41,542 bases of DNA, taken from NCBI GenBank assembly GCA_014239995.1, contig JAAZXX010000001.1, positions 1 through 41,542 of the forward strand, written 5' to 3'. The notes below the pieces were generated by a model, which searched no databases, had not been told where the DNA came from, and worked only from the letters and a program-made list of their open reading frames with translations. Made by a program: the position numbers and the translations under genes. The stretch is from Verrucomicrobiia bacterium. Its GTDB lineage: Bacteria; Verrucomicrobiota; Verrucomicrobiia; Limisphaerales; AAA164-E04. Positions 34,107 through 41,542 of this stretch are shown here, piece by piece (position 1 is the first letter of the stretch; each line of letters opens with the position of its first letter).

Positions 34107-34600
34107 TAGATCAGGTGGAGCTATTGGTCGAAAGGTTGAGAGACGAGCTCAAACAGTATGGTGAGTTGCTTGCGCTCCTCGATCGTCAGCAGGAGCTTGT
34201 CCTCTTGCGGGATGCCGAGGGGATTCAGGGCACCGCCAAACAGATTGACCATCAGGCGTCCGTTCTCGAGGAAATCAAGGTTGCTCGTGGAGAAATGCAG
34301 GCGCAACTTTCAAAAACATTGGGACTTGCAAGCGAGATGACTTTCGAGGAACTGACTCCCAGGCTGCCGTTGGACTATCAACCCCTGGTGAAGGCATTGG
34401 TGGAGGACAACAACGGCTCAGTTCAACGTATTGCTCGACTTGCGCGTCAGAATCACATGCTGCTGAGCCGATCCATTGAAATGATGGGAGGCCTTCTTCG
34501 CAGCGTGTGCCCCGACCAGACACCGAATGTCTACAATGGCCGGGGAGCGATGCAGGCAAACTCCCTGTCGGGTGGTTTTTCCTGCGAACATTTTTGCTGA
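34103..34600 (+). CDS. flgN: FlgK/FlgL export chaperone FlgN
   Basis: FlgN is the cytoplasmic chaperone for the hook-filament junction proteins. The 165-residue protein is mostly helical, with VELLVERLRDELKQYGELLA at the start, LDRQQELVLLRDAEGIQGTA next and a second long helix around RIARLARQNHMLLSRSIEMM. The C-terminal tail contains VYNGRGAMQ, a short motif often seen at the end of FlgN proteins. It lies directly before flgK and flgL, its clients. The ATG overlaps the flgJ stop. Confidence 0.9.
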   Translation: MIDQVELLVERLRDELKQYGELLALLDRQQELVLLRDAEGIQGTAKQIDHQASVLEEIKVARGEMQAQLSKTLGLASEMTFEELTPRLPLDYQPLVKALVEDNNGSVQRIARLARQNHMLLSRSIEMMGGLLRSVCPDQTPNVYNGRGAMQANSLSGGFSCEHFC

Positions 34601-34648
34601 ACTTGGATACCCGGAACGAAGGATCGGGAAACCGAAAGAAAGGATAGT

Positions 34649-36061
34649 ATGTCAGGATTGATGGGAACATTAGGGATGGGACAACGGGCTCTGCAGACCC
34701 AAATGAAAGGTTTGGAGTTGACGGGCCATAATCTGGCCAACGTCAACAACCCAAACTTCTCCCGCCAGAGGATCGAGGTGGCTTCCACCTACCAGGTCGA
34801 GGCCGGCCAGGATTCTCAGGGCACCGGTGTGGGAATGGTTTCGGTGCAACAGGTTCGTGACCAGATTCTGGATGCACAGATTCGATCTGAAAAATCAGTG
34901 ACGGGTTTTCTTGAATCACGCCTGACCGGTCTCGAGTACATCCAGGCTGGCATGGGCTCCGTTTTGAATCCCTTTGGTCAGGGAGCTGCAGAAAATGGTG
35001 GGGCATCGGGATTAAATGCCCTCTTCTCAGATCTTATTGGAACCATGCATGACGTATCAGGAGACCCGACTTCAAGGACTTCACGCCATATGTTCCTGGA
35101 CGCCGCTGACGCACTTACTTCTCAATTAAGGAACATGGATGGTCAGATCTCGGACCTTGAAGTGCGGTGGGACGAGGAATTGTCTTCACGTGTTGACGAG
35201 ACCAATCAGGTGATAAGTCAGATTGCAGCGCTCAATCAGTCGATCCAAAAGGCGGAGCGCGGGGGTTCACATTCCGCCAACGACTTGAGGGATCAGCGCG
35301 TCAAAGCCCTGGAGACCCTGAGTACCATGCTGCCGACCAACGTGAGCACCGATGCCAATGGTCGATTATTGCTCCAGGTCAATGGCATTTCCGTTGTTGA
35401 AGGAGAGACGCTCATTTCGAATCTGACGGTTCAATCCGGCGCACAGGGTGCTCCTTCCCTGAACTGGCAACCCGGTGGCGATGCATTCGTCCCTGCCGAG
35501 GGGCGTCTGGGAGGTATTCTTGAAGTCAGGGGCAGCGTGCTCAGTGAGATGCGCTCTGACATCAATGCCCTGGCAGAGGATCTCATGCAGACGCTGAACC
35601 AGATACATGACCAGGGTTTTGCCCTTGATGACTCCAACGGGCGCTCCCTTTTTCAGGGAAACAACGCCTCGGATATTCGTGTGAATAAGGAACTTTTGGA
35701 TCATCCAGAGTGGCTTCAAGCCTCCAACAGCGTGGGTGAACCTGGCAATAACGAGACGATTGCTGCGATGATTTCAGCCATTGAGTCCCCCAGGGAGGCT
35801 CTTGGTGAACGCACCTACATTGAGGCTCATGCCGATATGGTAGCGCGCGTTGGAAGAACCCTGCAAAGCACACGTACTGCTTTGGAGGATCAACAGGCCA
35901 TGGAATCGTTGATGGAACGACAACGTGATTCGATCAGTGGCGTTTCACTGGATGAAGAAATGACTCAACTTGTCAAGTATCAGCGGGCTTTCGAGGCCTC
36001 TGCTCGCCTGGTGACCATCGTGGATGACATGCTTTCCACGGTCCTGACCATGGGTCGATGA
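34649..36061 (+). CDS. flgK: Hook-filament junction protein FlgK (HAP1)
   Basis: FlgK is the first junction protein between hook and filament. The N terminus has LMGTLGMGQRALQTQMKGLE then LTGHNLANVNNPNFSRQRIE, the HAP1 signature. A D1-type helical region contains ISQIAALNQSIQKAERGGSH and SANDLRDQRVKALETLSTML. The C terminus ends SLDEEMTQLVKYQRAFEASA. At 470 residues it is slightly short but complete. The ATG has GAAAGAAAGGATAG upstream. flgL follows after 12 bases. Confidence 0.97.
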   Translation: MSGLMGTLGMGQRALQTQMKGLELTGHNLANVNNPNFSRQRIEVASTYQVEAGQDSQGTGVGMVSVQQVRDQILDAQIRSEKSVTGFLESRLTGLEYIQAGMGSVLNPFGQGAAENGGASGLNALFSDLIGTMHDVSGDPTSRTSRHMFLDAADALTSQLRNMDGQISDLEVRWDEELSSRVDETNQVISQIAALNQSIQKAERGGSHSANDLRDQRVKALETLSTMLPTNVSTDANGRLLLQVNGISVVEGETLISNLTVQSGAQGAPSLNWQPGGDAFVPAEGRLGGILEVRGSVLSEMRSDINALAEDLMQTLNQIHDQGFALDDSNGRSLFQGNNASDIRVNKELLDHPEWLQASNSVGEPGNNETIAAMISAIESPREALGERTYIEAHADMVARVGRTLQSTRTALEDQQAMESLMERQRDSISGVSLDEEMTQLVKYQRAFEASARLVTIVDDMLSTVLTMGR

Positions 36062-36073
36062 CGTAAATTCATT

Positions 36074-37009
36074 ATGAGAGTAAGCACACAGATGTATCCC
36101 CAGGCCTTGTTGGGCCAACTTGGGAAATTGACGGAACAGCAGCAGAAGCTTCAGAACCAGGTTTCCACCGGACTGCGGTTGAACGAGGTTTCGGATGATC
36201 CTGGTGCCGCGCGCAAGGTCATGCTGTGGCAAGCGGAGAAATCGGCTCTCAACCAGTACAGGAATAATATCGAGACACAACAGGATATCGCCACAAGCAA
36301 CACGGGCCTGCTGCAATCGCTCAAGACACTTTCCAATCGCGCCAATGAGATTGCCGTTCAGGCGGATGGCACGTGGTCCGAGGAATCGCTCAATGTTTAT
36401 GCTACCGAGCTTGATGGTCTCATCGAGCAGGCCGTATCCCTTGGAAACACGCGATTCAGCGGCAAGTACCTTCTTTCAGGGACGGCATCAGACACCCTGC
36501 CTTTTGAAGTGACTCGGGATGCCTCTGACCGTATCACGGGCGTTTCCTTCAATGGCAATGCCAGCACTTCCTCCATCGAGGTGGCTCCCGGGACCACTCT
36601 CTCGGCTCAATGGGTCGGTGGCAATGATGGTACCGGCAGTGAGACGGGGCTTCTGCAGGATGCTGGCCAGGACGTGGATCTTTTTCGTGACCTGATCAGC
36701 CTGCGCGATCATCTCCTGACAGCGGATGTCCAGGCCATTCAGGAAACCGATATCCAACGGCTTCAGGCCGATGAGGATCACTTGATCCATTTCATGGGGA
36801 TATCAGGTACCATGCAGGCCCGCATGGAGACGTATCTTGCCACTCTCAACGACCAGGAATTCGCGATCTCGGGCATGATATCCAAGGAAGGTGACGCCGA
36901 CATTGCAGCGACCATCGTGCGTCTCAATGAAGTGCAGTATGCCTATCAGGCAGCTCTGCAGAGTGGTGCGAAGATCATGAATCGTTCCCTCATGGACTTT
37001 CTTCGATAG
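36074..37009 (+). CDS. flgL: Hook-filament junction protein FlgL (HAP3)
   Basis: FlgL is the second junction protein and a flagellin homologue. The N terminus has MRVSTQMYPQALLGQLGKLT, then QNQVSTGLRLNEVSDDPGAA, the typical start. QAVSLGNTRFSGKYLLSGTA is also characteristic. The C terminus carries VRLNEVQYAYQAALQSGAKI then MNRSLMDFLR, similar to flagellin D0. Length 311 residues. It is the last gene of the flgF operon. Its stop lies only four bases from the stop of the convergent response-regulator gene, and no terminator fits between them. Confidence 0.96.
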   Translation: MRVSTQMYPQALLGQLGKLTEQQQKLQNQVSTGLRLNEVSDDPGAARKVMLWQAEKSALNQYRNNIETQQDIATSNTGLLQSLKTLSNRANEIAVQADGTWSEESLNVYATELDGLIEQAVSLGNTRFSGKYLLSGTASDTLPFEVTRDASDRITGVSFNGNASTSSIEVAPGTTLSAQWVGGNDGTGSETGLLQDAGQDVDLFRDLISLRDHLLTADVQAIQETDIQRLQADEDHLIHFMGISGTMQARMETYLATLNDQEFAISGMISKEGDADIAATIVRLNEVQYAYQAALQSGAKIMNRSLMDFLR

Positions 37010-37013
37010 GTGA

Positions 37014-38486
37014 CTAGCACTCCGCTGATTTCTGGTATTCGTTCAGTTTGTTGCGAAGGGTGCGGATACTGATCCCCAGATGCTTGGCCGTTCGAGTTCG
37101 ATTCTGCTCAAATGCCTGCAGGGTTGAAAGGATGTGCTGCTTCTCTAATTCGTCCAGAGGGAGGATCTGATCGTTTTTGTCCAAGGTGGAGGCGGTGGGC
37201 GAACTTACCATGGGGGAATCCCCTCGGATCGGCATTTCCACCACTGCCGATGGGCTTACTTCAGAGGCTTGACTTTTCCGGGTTAATGGAATGTGGATCT
37301 GACCCAAAGGCACTTGGCTGTGCGGCAGCCCGAGCAGCTCGGGCTCGATGTATCCTCCCTCTGGCGTCAGGATAACGGCACGTTCAACAACGTTCTGCAA
37401 TTCGCGAATATTTCCAGGCCAGCTGTGTTTTCCCAAGGCTTCCAGGCTGGACTTTGCAAACCCGCAGACGGGGCAGCCATGCTTCTTGGCGTAACGTTGC
37501 ATGAATGTTTCCGCAAGCAGGGCAATGTCACTCTTACGTTCGCGCAGGGTCGGGACATAAATGGGGACCACATTCAGCCGGAAGAACAAGTCCTGGCGGA
37601 ACTCTTTCTTTTCAACGCTCTGTTCGAGATCACGGTTGGTCGTGGCGATCACCCTTGTATCTACCTTGATGGTTCGGCTGCCGCCCACCCGTTCAAGTTC
37701 CCGTTCCTGGAGGACGCGCAGAAGCTTGGATTGAACCACGGGGGAGATTTCACTGATTTCATCCAGCAGGATAGTTCCGTTGTGTGCCAGCTCGAAGCGT
37801 CCTTCACGTCGAGAAACGGCTCCCGTAAAGGAACCCTTCTCGTGTCCGAAGAATTCACTCTCGACAAGGTTTTCAGGAATGGCTGCGCAGTTTACGGTGA
37901 TAAAGGGTTGGCGTGAGCGTGTGCTGTTCCTGAAGATGGATCGGGCGACCAGTTCCTTACCTGTTCCACTTTCGCCCTGGATGAGTACCGTCGCCTGTGT
38001 GCGTGCGACCTTGCGGATGAGATCGTTCAGTTTTTGGATGGGCGGCGAATTACCAAGGATTTCCTGGTCTGTGTCGCTGTGGCTGCCTTGGTTGAGGTGT
38101 TGGTTGACCTTGACGAGTTGATGGAAGTCAGCCGCTTTTTTCAGGAGCACATCAACCTGGTCATCGGAAAAGGGCTTGATGATATAATCGAAGGCACCTT
38201 TTTTCATGCATTCCACTGCGGATTCCACACTTGCATAGGCCGTCATGATGGCGACCAGTGGGGGAGTGGATTTCAGTTGGCAATATTCCAGCATGTCACT
38301 TCCATCACCATCCGGCAGTCGAACATCCGCACAGATCAGGTCGAAATCATCCTTGTCCACAAGCTCCTTGGCTTTGGCCAGACCGTCGGCCTGTGCTACC
38401 AGTAAATTTTTTCTCTGAAAAATTTCGGTCAGATGTTTCCTGATCACGGGTTGATCGTCCAGGACGATGATCTTTTCGATAGCCAT
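37014..38486 (-). CDS. Sigma-54-dependent response regulator (FlrC/FleR/FlgR type)
   Basis: An NtrC-family activator of 490 residues. The receiver domain (about 1-120) has the acidic pair LDD near residue 10, the phospho-acceptor in ICADVRLPDGDG (Asp54 region) and the lysine in IIKPFS. The AAA+ domain (about 142-380) has Walker A GESGTGKE, the sigma-54-contact loop GSFTGA (the common GAFTGA variant) and Walker B GTILLDEI. A Fis-type HTH closes it (ILSTLQAFEQNRTRTAKHLG). It lies at the end of the flagellar cluster in the presence of three sigma-54 promoters, so it is the likely activator of the flgB, fliA and flgF units. Its sensor kinase is not complete here; the gene starting at 41402 is a candidate. 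Confidence 0.92.
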   Translation of the reverse strand: MAIEKIIVLDDQPVIRKHLTEIFQRKNLLVAQADGLAKAKELVDKDDFDLICADVRLPDGDGSDMLEYCQLKSTPPLVAIMTAYASVESAVECMKKGAFDYIIKPFSDDQVDVLLKKAADFHQLVKVNQHLNQGSHSDTDQEILGNSPPIQKLNDLIRKVARTQATVLIQGESGTGKELVARSIFRNSTRSRQPFITVNCAAIPENLVESEFFGHEKGSFTGAVSRREGRFELAHNGTILLDEISEISPVVQSKLLRVLQERELERVGGSRTIKVDTRVIATTNRDLEQSVEKKEFRQDLFFRLNVVPIYVPTLRERKSDIALLAETFMQRYAKKHGCPVCGFAKSSLEALGKHSWPGNIRELQNVVERAVILTPEGGYIEPELLGLPHSQVPLGQIHIPLTRKSQASEVSPSAVVEMPIRGDSPMVSSPTASTLDKNDQILPLDELEKQHILSTLQAFEQNRTRTAKHLGISIRTLRNKLNEYQKSAEC

Positions 38487-38500
38487 GATGGGGGGATGCC

Positions 38501-38929
38501 TCAGGAGGGGCTTTTTACATAGGCCCTGAGCGCCTCACTCGGGCGATATTGGTAGGAGGAGGGGATCTTCTCCCTGGGGACCATGCCTTTCTTCATCAGG
38601 AGTTTCTCATTTTCACGGTCGAGGACAACGATCTTCATGATCATATCCGTCGCTCCTTCAATGGCTGACTGAATGTCTGGATGCCTGTTTCCTCCGGGAT
38701 CCTTCTCGGCAGCGTCCTGCAGGGAAGCTCGGTGTACTTGAATTTTCTCCACTACTTGAGTCAGGGACTTGGAGAGAGAGGCCTTGAGCGTTTGATCCGG
38801 TGCTTCCCGTGATTCATCTGCGGGATCACCTGAAAGCCACCTGTTTTCCTGTTGGACAATCTCAAGCAGCTGTCGACAAATGTCGTTATGTGTTTGAATG
38901 TCCCTCAAGATATTGCCCAAATCAATCAT
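38501..38929 (-). CDS. Small helical protein of unknown function, flagellar-linked (142 aa)
   Basis: I do not recognise this protein. From the ATG at 38929 it reads MIDLGNILRDIQTHNDICRQ, a helical start, with a charged, coiled-coil-like body (LLEIVQQENRWLSGD; SLTQVVEKIQVHRASLQDA). The end is IVVLDRENEKLLMKKGMVP and then a basic tail. The size, helical content and a RENEKLLMKKG segment resemble FlgN/FliT-type export chaperones, and the window has no fliT or fliS, but the match is too weak to name it. A longer start at 38974 adds 15 residues (MRRLLFKSWNKKLGH). It lies 14 bases upstream of the response regulator in the same direction, so it is likely cotranscribed. Confidence 0.65.
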   Translation of the reverse strand: MIDLGNILRDIQTHNDICRQLLEIVQQENRWLSGDPADESREAPDQTLKASLSKSLTQVVEKIQVHRASLQDAAEKDPGGNRHPDIQSAIEGATDMIMKIVVLDRENEKLLMKKGMVPREKIPSSYQYRPSEALRAYVKSPS

Positions 38930-39003
38930 ATGCCCAAGTTTTTTGTTCCAAGATTTGAACAACAACCGCCGCAAACAGTGCGGGTCAGTCAGTGGCCCAA
39001 CTA

Positions 39004-40395
39004 CTACAGCTGTTTCAGCGTATCAGCTCGCCACTGCGCCATCTCGATGATCAAATCTATTGTTTCTTTATCTTTTGGATCTGAAACAACGTCAATAATT
39101 TGTTGATAAAAATCAAGTGCTTTCTCAGGTTGCTTTCTCTCTTCATGCAGGTTGCCCAACTGATAAAGGGTTTCCATTCGGTCTTCTTTTTTCAAATCGA
39201 GCTGCAGCAGGCCTAAATGGATCTGAATGGCGCTCAATGAGTCTCCCTGATTGGCCATGAGCTGGGCAATTTCCTTGCCCACGCGCAATTTCACATGCAC
39301 CTGATCTTGTGGGGAAATCTTGTCCATTTGCGCGGGCTCTTTCAATATGTCGTACAGATGCTTGAGTGCGTCTGGATTCCGCTGGTTGCTAATGAATGTT
39401 TTGGCAAGAAGGTAGCGCACCTCAATGGACATTGGATGGTCCGAGTGATTCTTGAGAAACTCCTCACTTGCCGTTTCCACCATGAGGTGGTTTTGATCCA
39501 AATAATGCGCATGGATAAGCTTGTAATGTACGACAGGGCGATTGATACCCACCAGTTTGCTATTGGAATGTTTTTGAACAAGCAGGCGTCGATACAGGCG
39601 TGCCGCCTGTTTGTAATCACCGCGCTTGAAGTGGGTGTCGGCAATTGCCACCTTTGCCTTGACTGTCAGTCTTTGGATCACCGGCTGATACCTGCCTTGC
39701 AGTTCCTGCATTTTCATGGTCTTGCTGATGACCAAGTGGTATTTTTGAAGGGCCGATTCCACGGCCCCCATCTGGCTTAGCAGCTCGCCCTGCTTAAGGT
39801 AGATGAGTGCCAGATTGTTGTCATCAGGGTAAAGGGTATCAAAGTGGTTGTATATGGTATGCGCCCTTGGAAGGTTGTTTCTTTTTTCTGCAATCAAGGC
39901 AAGTTGCAAAAGGGACTTTTTACGAAATTCAGTGGGTGGGCTTGCCAATATGAGCTTGATGAAATAATCCCTTGCACCCTCATATTCTTCAGCTTTTCGC
40001 ATCAGGATGCCTGATTCGTACATGTTTTGGTATTCATCGAGTTTTTCGTTCCGGTAATCCTCCACCGAGCCAGTGTCAATTTCAGGTGCTGAGAAGAGTT
40101 CTGGAAATTCCAGGAACATGGGGTCCAGATGGAATTCCTTGGGCAGGCCTGTATCAAATAAACTATATGGCTTCTGCAGCTGAGGCAGGAGATTCTGGGT
40201 GTCGTAAGATGGTTTGTCCCCCTTGGATTCGCTGCTTGAAGCAGCTGGGTTGGTGATGGGTTCAGCCCCTGCACCGAGAGCCTGTGTGATGTGGCCCAGT
40301 GATCCCGCTGAGACTGCGTAGAACGCCAGGAGAGTCAGGCATCCCAGCCCTCTACGGGCCTTGTGCAAGGTGAAGTCATGTACGTACTTTACCAT
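39004..40395 (-). CDS. Exported TPR-repeat protein (463 aa)
   Basis: The N terminus (MVKYVHDFTLHKARRGLGCL then TLLAFYAVSAGSLGHITQAL) looks like a signal peptide with cleavage after GAGA, so the protein is probably periplasmic. From about residue 120 to the end it is a series of TPR-like helical pairs, for example KAEEYEGARDYFIKLILASP, HFKRGDYKQAARLYRRLLVQ and NLHEERKQPEKALDFYQQII. No enzyme motif is seen. The start overlaps the end of the upstream lipoprotein gene (GTGA at 40401 is an alternative start). Secreted TPR proteins such as PflA act as motor scaffolds in Campylobacter and Helicobacter, so a periplasmic motor-scaffold role is a reasonable guess; sequence alone does not prove it. Confidence 0.75.
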   Translation of the reverse strand: MVKYVHDFTLHKARRGLGCLTLLAFYAVSAGSLGHITQALGAGAEPITNPAASSSESKGDKPSYDTQNLLPQLQKPYSLFDTGLPKEFHLDPMFLEFPELFSAPEIDTGSVEDYRNEKLDEYQNMYESGILMRKAEEYEGARDYFIKLILASPPTEFRKKSLLQLALIAEKRNNLPRAHTIYNHFDTLYPDDNNLALIYLKQGELLSQMGAVESALQKYHLVISKTMKMQELQGRYQPVIQRLTVKAKVAIADTHFKRGDYKQAARLYRRLLVQKHSNSKLVGINRPVVHYKLIHAHYLDQNHLMVETASEEFLKNHSDHPMSIEVRYLLAKTFISNQRNPDALKHLYDILKEPAQMDKISPQDQVHVKLRVGKEIAQLMANQGDSLSAIQIHLGLLQLDLKKEDRMETLYQLGNLHEERKQPEKALDFYQQIIDVVSDPKDKETIDLIIEMAQWRADTLKQL

Positions 40396-40397
40396 GC

Positions 40398-40967
40398 TCA
40401 CTCTTTGAGAGTAGGTGTTGGTGTGCCCTCGGTTGAATCGGATAATGCCGGCCTTGAGACCGGGGTTGATTCAGGTGTTTTCTGGATTTGCTTGGTGGCG
40501 GGCGTGTTTCCTGCAGGGGAATTCTGAGGCTGAGTGGTTTGAAAAAAACGTAGAAACGTCGCGAGCTTGACGATGTCGTTCTCCGAACTTTCGTTAAGGA
40601 TATCCGGCGCCCAGTCCTCCTGGAAGAATTCATAGGTCCTTTGATTCAGGCTCTGTGGAGATAACACCTCAGACGGTGGCTGGTCTTGGCCGCTGGAAAC
40701 AGAGATGCTTGTCTGCTTGATGCTATTGGTCGTGGTGGTCTTCGACATGGGGGAGTGGCTCTGCTCTTTGGAGGGTGGCGACGTAGGGTATTTAAAGTCC
40801 TCGGTGGCCTGTCTCGGCGATTCCATGCGTACCCTGACAGGTCCGGTAAATGGCAGATAGCCCGGATGTTGGGTGCGATGCCCAGCTCCGCAGCTCAGGA
40901 TACCCACACCCATGATGGACCATCCAATCTGCTTCCAATTACCTCTGATACAATGCTTCCTTGCCAT
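40398..40967 (-). CDS. Putative lipoprotein upstream of the TPR protein (189 aa)
   Basis: I do not recognise the family. From the ATG at 40967 the protein has a lipoprotein signal: basic start MARKHCIRGNWK, hydrophobic GWSIMGVGILS and the lipobox ILSC with Cys26. The mature part is Pro/Ser/Thr/Gln-rich and low in complexity (SPPSKEQSHSPMSKTTTTNS), with one more ordered stretch near LNQRTYEFFQEDWAPDILNE, and a Pro/Thr-rich end. The frame is open upstream to 41099, but the signal peptide and the AGAAAGG ribosome site fix the ATG at 40967. It is the first gene of the minus-strand operon with the TPR, helical and regulator genes. Confidence 0.72.
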   Translation of the reverse strand: MARKHCIRGNWKQIGWSIMGVGILSCGAGHRTQHPGYLPFTGPVRVRMESPRQATEDFKYPTSPPSKEQSHSPMSKTTTTNSIKQTSISVSSGQDQPPSEVLSPQSLNQRTYEFFQEDWAPDILNESSENDIVKLATFLRFFQTTQPQNSPAGNTPATKQIQKTPESTPVSRPALSDSTEGTPTPTLKE

Positions 40968-40984
40968 ATTCGCGACGCCTTTCT

Positions 40985-41007
40985 CGATCGCCAGTCCTTG
41001 GCGATCG
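40985..41007 (-). promoter_or_regulatory. Candidate CsrA-binding hairpin in the lipoprotein leader
   Basis: On the minus strand CGATCGCCA (41007-40999) and TGGCGATCG (40993-40985) form a perfect 9-bp stem with the 5-base loop AGGAC. Including the closing A, the apex reads AAGGAC, an exact ANGGAN, the loop motif preferred by CsrA. The ribosome site AGAAAGG begins immediately after the stem and the ATG is at 40967. CsrA bound here would cover the ribosome site. csrA itself is at 6540-6770 in the window. Confidence 0.6.
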
Positions 41008-41401
41008 TGTTTCTGCGAGGGTGAATCATGCTCTTTTTCGGCCAAATAAGCGACCTGCCTGATCAACCTGTCCACCGCAGTATCCCCATGCACATGCAAA
41101 CGGACCTTCTGTTAAATCGGATACTTCATGGAACAACTTGAGCTTTCAATATGCTTAAAATCATTTCATATCAAATCGTCTTAGGTGCGTCTTTTTTCGG
41201 ATCAAGACCATTTTCTCCGATCCAAATGGTCCTGGATGAGCTCTGCGGGGCCCATAGGGATACTTACAGCCAATGTCCAAGGATCCTTATACATGTCGAG
41301 CCCAACCTCGCTTTGTGTTTTTGATGATCCAGGTAAGGTCATCATTAATGAATGATCCGGTTTGACAAACATTCCCTTAAAGCGCTGAATCGTGGTGACT
41401 G
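41008..41401. other. Upstream gap between the lipoprotein operon and the rightmost gene
   Basis: This stretch must hold the promoter of the minus-strand lipoprotein operon and that of the plus-strand gene at 41402. I found no sigma-54 motif in it. An 8-bp perfect inverted repeat GACCATTT/AAATGGTC lies at 41206-41213 and 41224-41231 with a 10-base loop and no T tract in either direction. A weak minus-strand reading frame covers 41202-41414. Confidence 0.5.
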
Positions 41402-41414
41402 ATGAATTCCTCAT
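41202..41414 (-). CDS. Possible small protein (70 aa), doubtful
   Basis: A minus-strand frame of 70 codons, opening MRNSSVTTIQRFKGMFVKPD and ending VSIPMGPAELIQDHLDRRKW plus one residue. Composition is protein-like and not obviously a chance frame, but I recognise no family. Its 5' end overlaps by 13 bases the start of the plus-strand gene at 41402, and no clear ribosome site supports it. A later start at MFVKPDHSLMM is possible and would remove the overlap. It lies in the same direction as the lipoprotein operon. Confidence 0.3.
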   Translation of the reverse strand: MRNSSVTTIQRFKGMFVKPDHSLMMTLPGSSKTQSEVGLDMYKDPWTLAVSIPMGPAELIQDHLDRRKWS

Positions 41415-41542
41415 TTATCATAGATCAACATCTGGGGTTCCTGCAATTAAATGATGCAGGTGAAATAACCTCATTGGAGCCAGTCCTCCTCGAAAGTCTT
41501 TCGGAGGAACTCAAGGATTGGGTGGGTTTGCCATTTGAGCAG
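41402..41542 (+). CDS. Partial gene start, possibly a PAS-domain sensor
   Basis: An ATG at 41402 opens a frame that runs off the right edge (47 codons seen), bounded upstream by an in-frame stop at 41396. The visible protein has LGFLQLNDAGEITSLEPVLL then ESLSEELKDWVGLPFEQ. The pattern of a beta strand, a short DAGEI turn and a later VGLPF is reminiscent of the start of a PAS domain. A PAS sensor kinase next to a sigma-54 response regulator operon would complete a two-component pair, but the fragment is too short to confirm it. Confidence 0.5.
   Translation, partial: MNSSFIIDQHLGFLQLNDAGEITSLEPVLLESLSEELKDWVGLPFEQ

Noticed and set aside
41199-41231. Inverted repeat GACCATTT/AAATGGTC as a terminator
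   Set aside because: No T tract follows on either strand and the position does not follow a confident gene.

Overview
The window is almost entirely a flagellar superlocus: about 35 flagellar or flagellar-linked genes on one contiguous piece of chromosome. The organism is a Gram-negative-type bacterium, because both the P-ring (flgI) and L-ring (flgH) genes are present. Base composition looks moderately GC-rich. The FliW/CsrA pair, a MotE-like gene, sigma-54 promoters with a sigma-54 response regulator, FliA and FlhF together suit a deep-branching phylum such as Verrucomicrobiota/PVC. That placement is inference; no rRNA or other marker is present.

Layout. (1) 1-5297, minus strand: one open frame of more than 1,760 codons runs off the left edge and encodes a giant multi-domain glycosyltransferase. 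(2) 5642-7262, minus: flagellin fliC, csrA and fliW. (3) 7263-7797: a divergent regulatory gap with a clear sigma-54 promoter. (4) 7798-26230, plus: flgB flgC fliF fliG fliH fliI fliJ motE-like fliK flgD flgE fliL fliM fliN fliO fliP fliQ fliR flhB flhA flhF, tightly packed with several 4-base overlaps. (5) A second sigma-54 promoter (26259-26274), then a small membrane protein gene, fliA, motA, motB and a small Cys-motif protein gene, closed by a hairpin terminator at 29449-29483. (6) A third sigma-54 promoter (29561-29576), then flgF flgG flgA flgH flgI flgJ flgN flgK flgL to 37009. (7) 37014-40967, minus: a sigma-54-activating response regulator, a small helical protein, a secreted TPR protein and a lipoprotein. 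A hairpin just before the lipoprotein start presents an AAGGAC (ANGGAN) loop, a typical CsrA target. (8) At the right edge a plus-strand gene, possibly a PAS sensor, begins at 41402.

How the parts fit. The response regulator is the obvious activator of the three sigma-54 promoters, one of which drives fliA, giving a sigma-54 to sigma-28 cascade. FliW and CsrA should set flagellin translation, and CsrA may also control the lipoprotein/TPR/regulator operon. The giant glycosyltransferase next to fliC is a candidate flagellin-modifying enzyme.

Departures from the textbook set. No separate fliE is present, and FliF carries an N-terminal extension of about 68 residues instead. No flhG, fliD, fliS or che genes are in the window. 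FlhF has lost key GTPase motifs. FliM lacks the N-terminal CheY-binding peptide. FlgH has no cysteine at all, so it cannot be a lipoprotein. MotB has almost no cytoplasmic tail. Two small unknown proteins and the lipoprotein/TPR pair are candidates for undescribed motor components.
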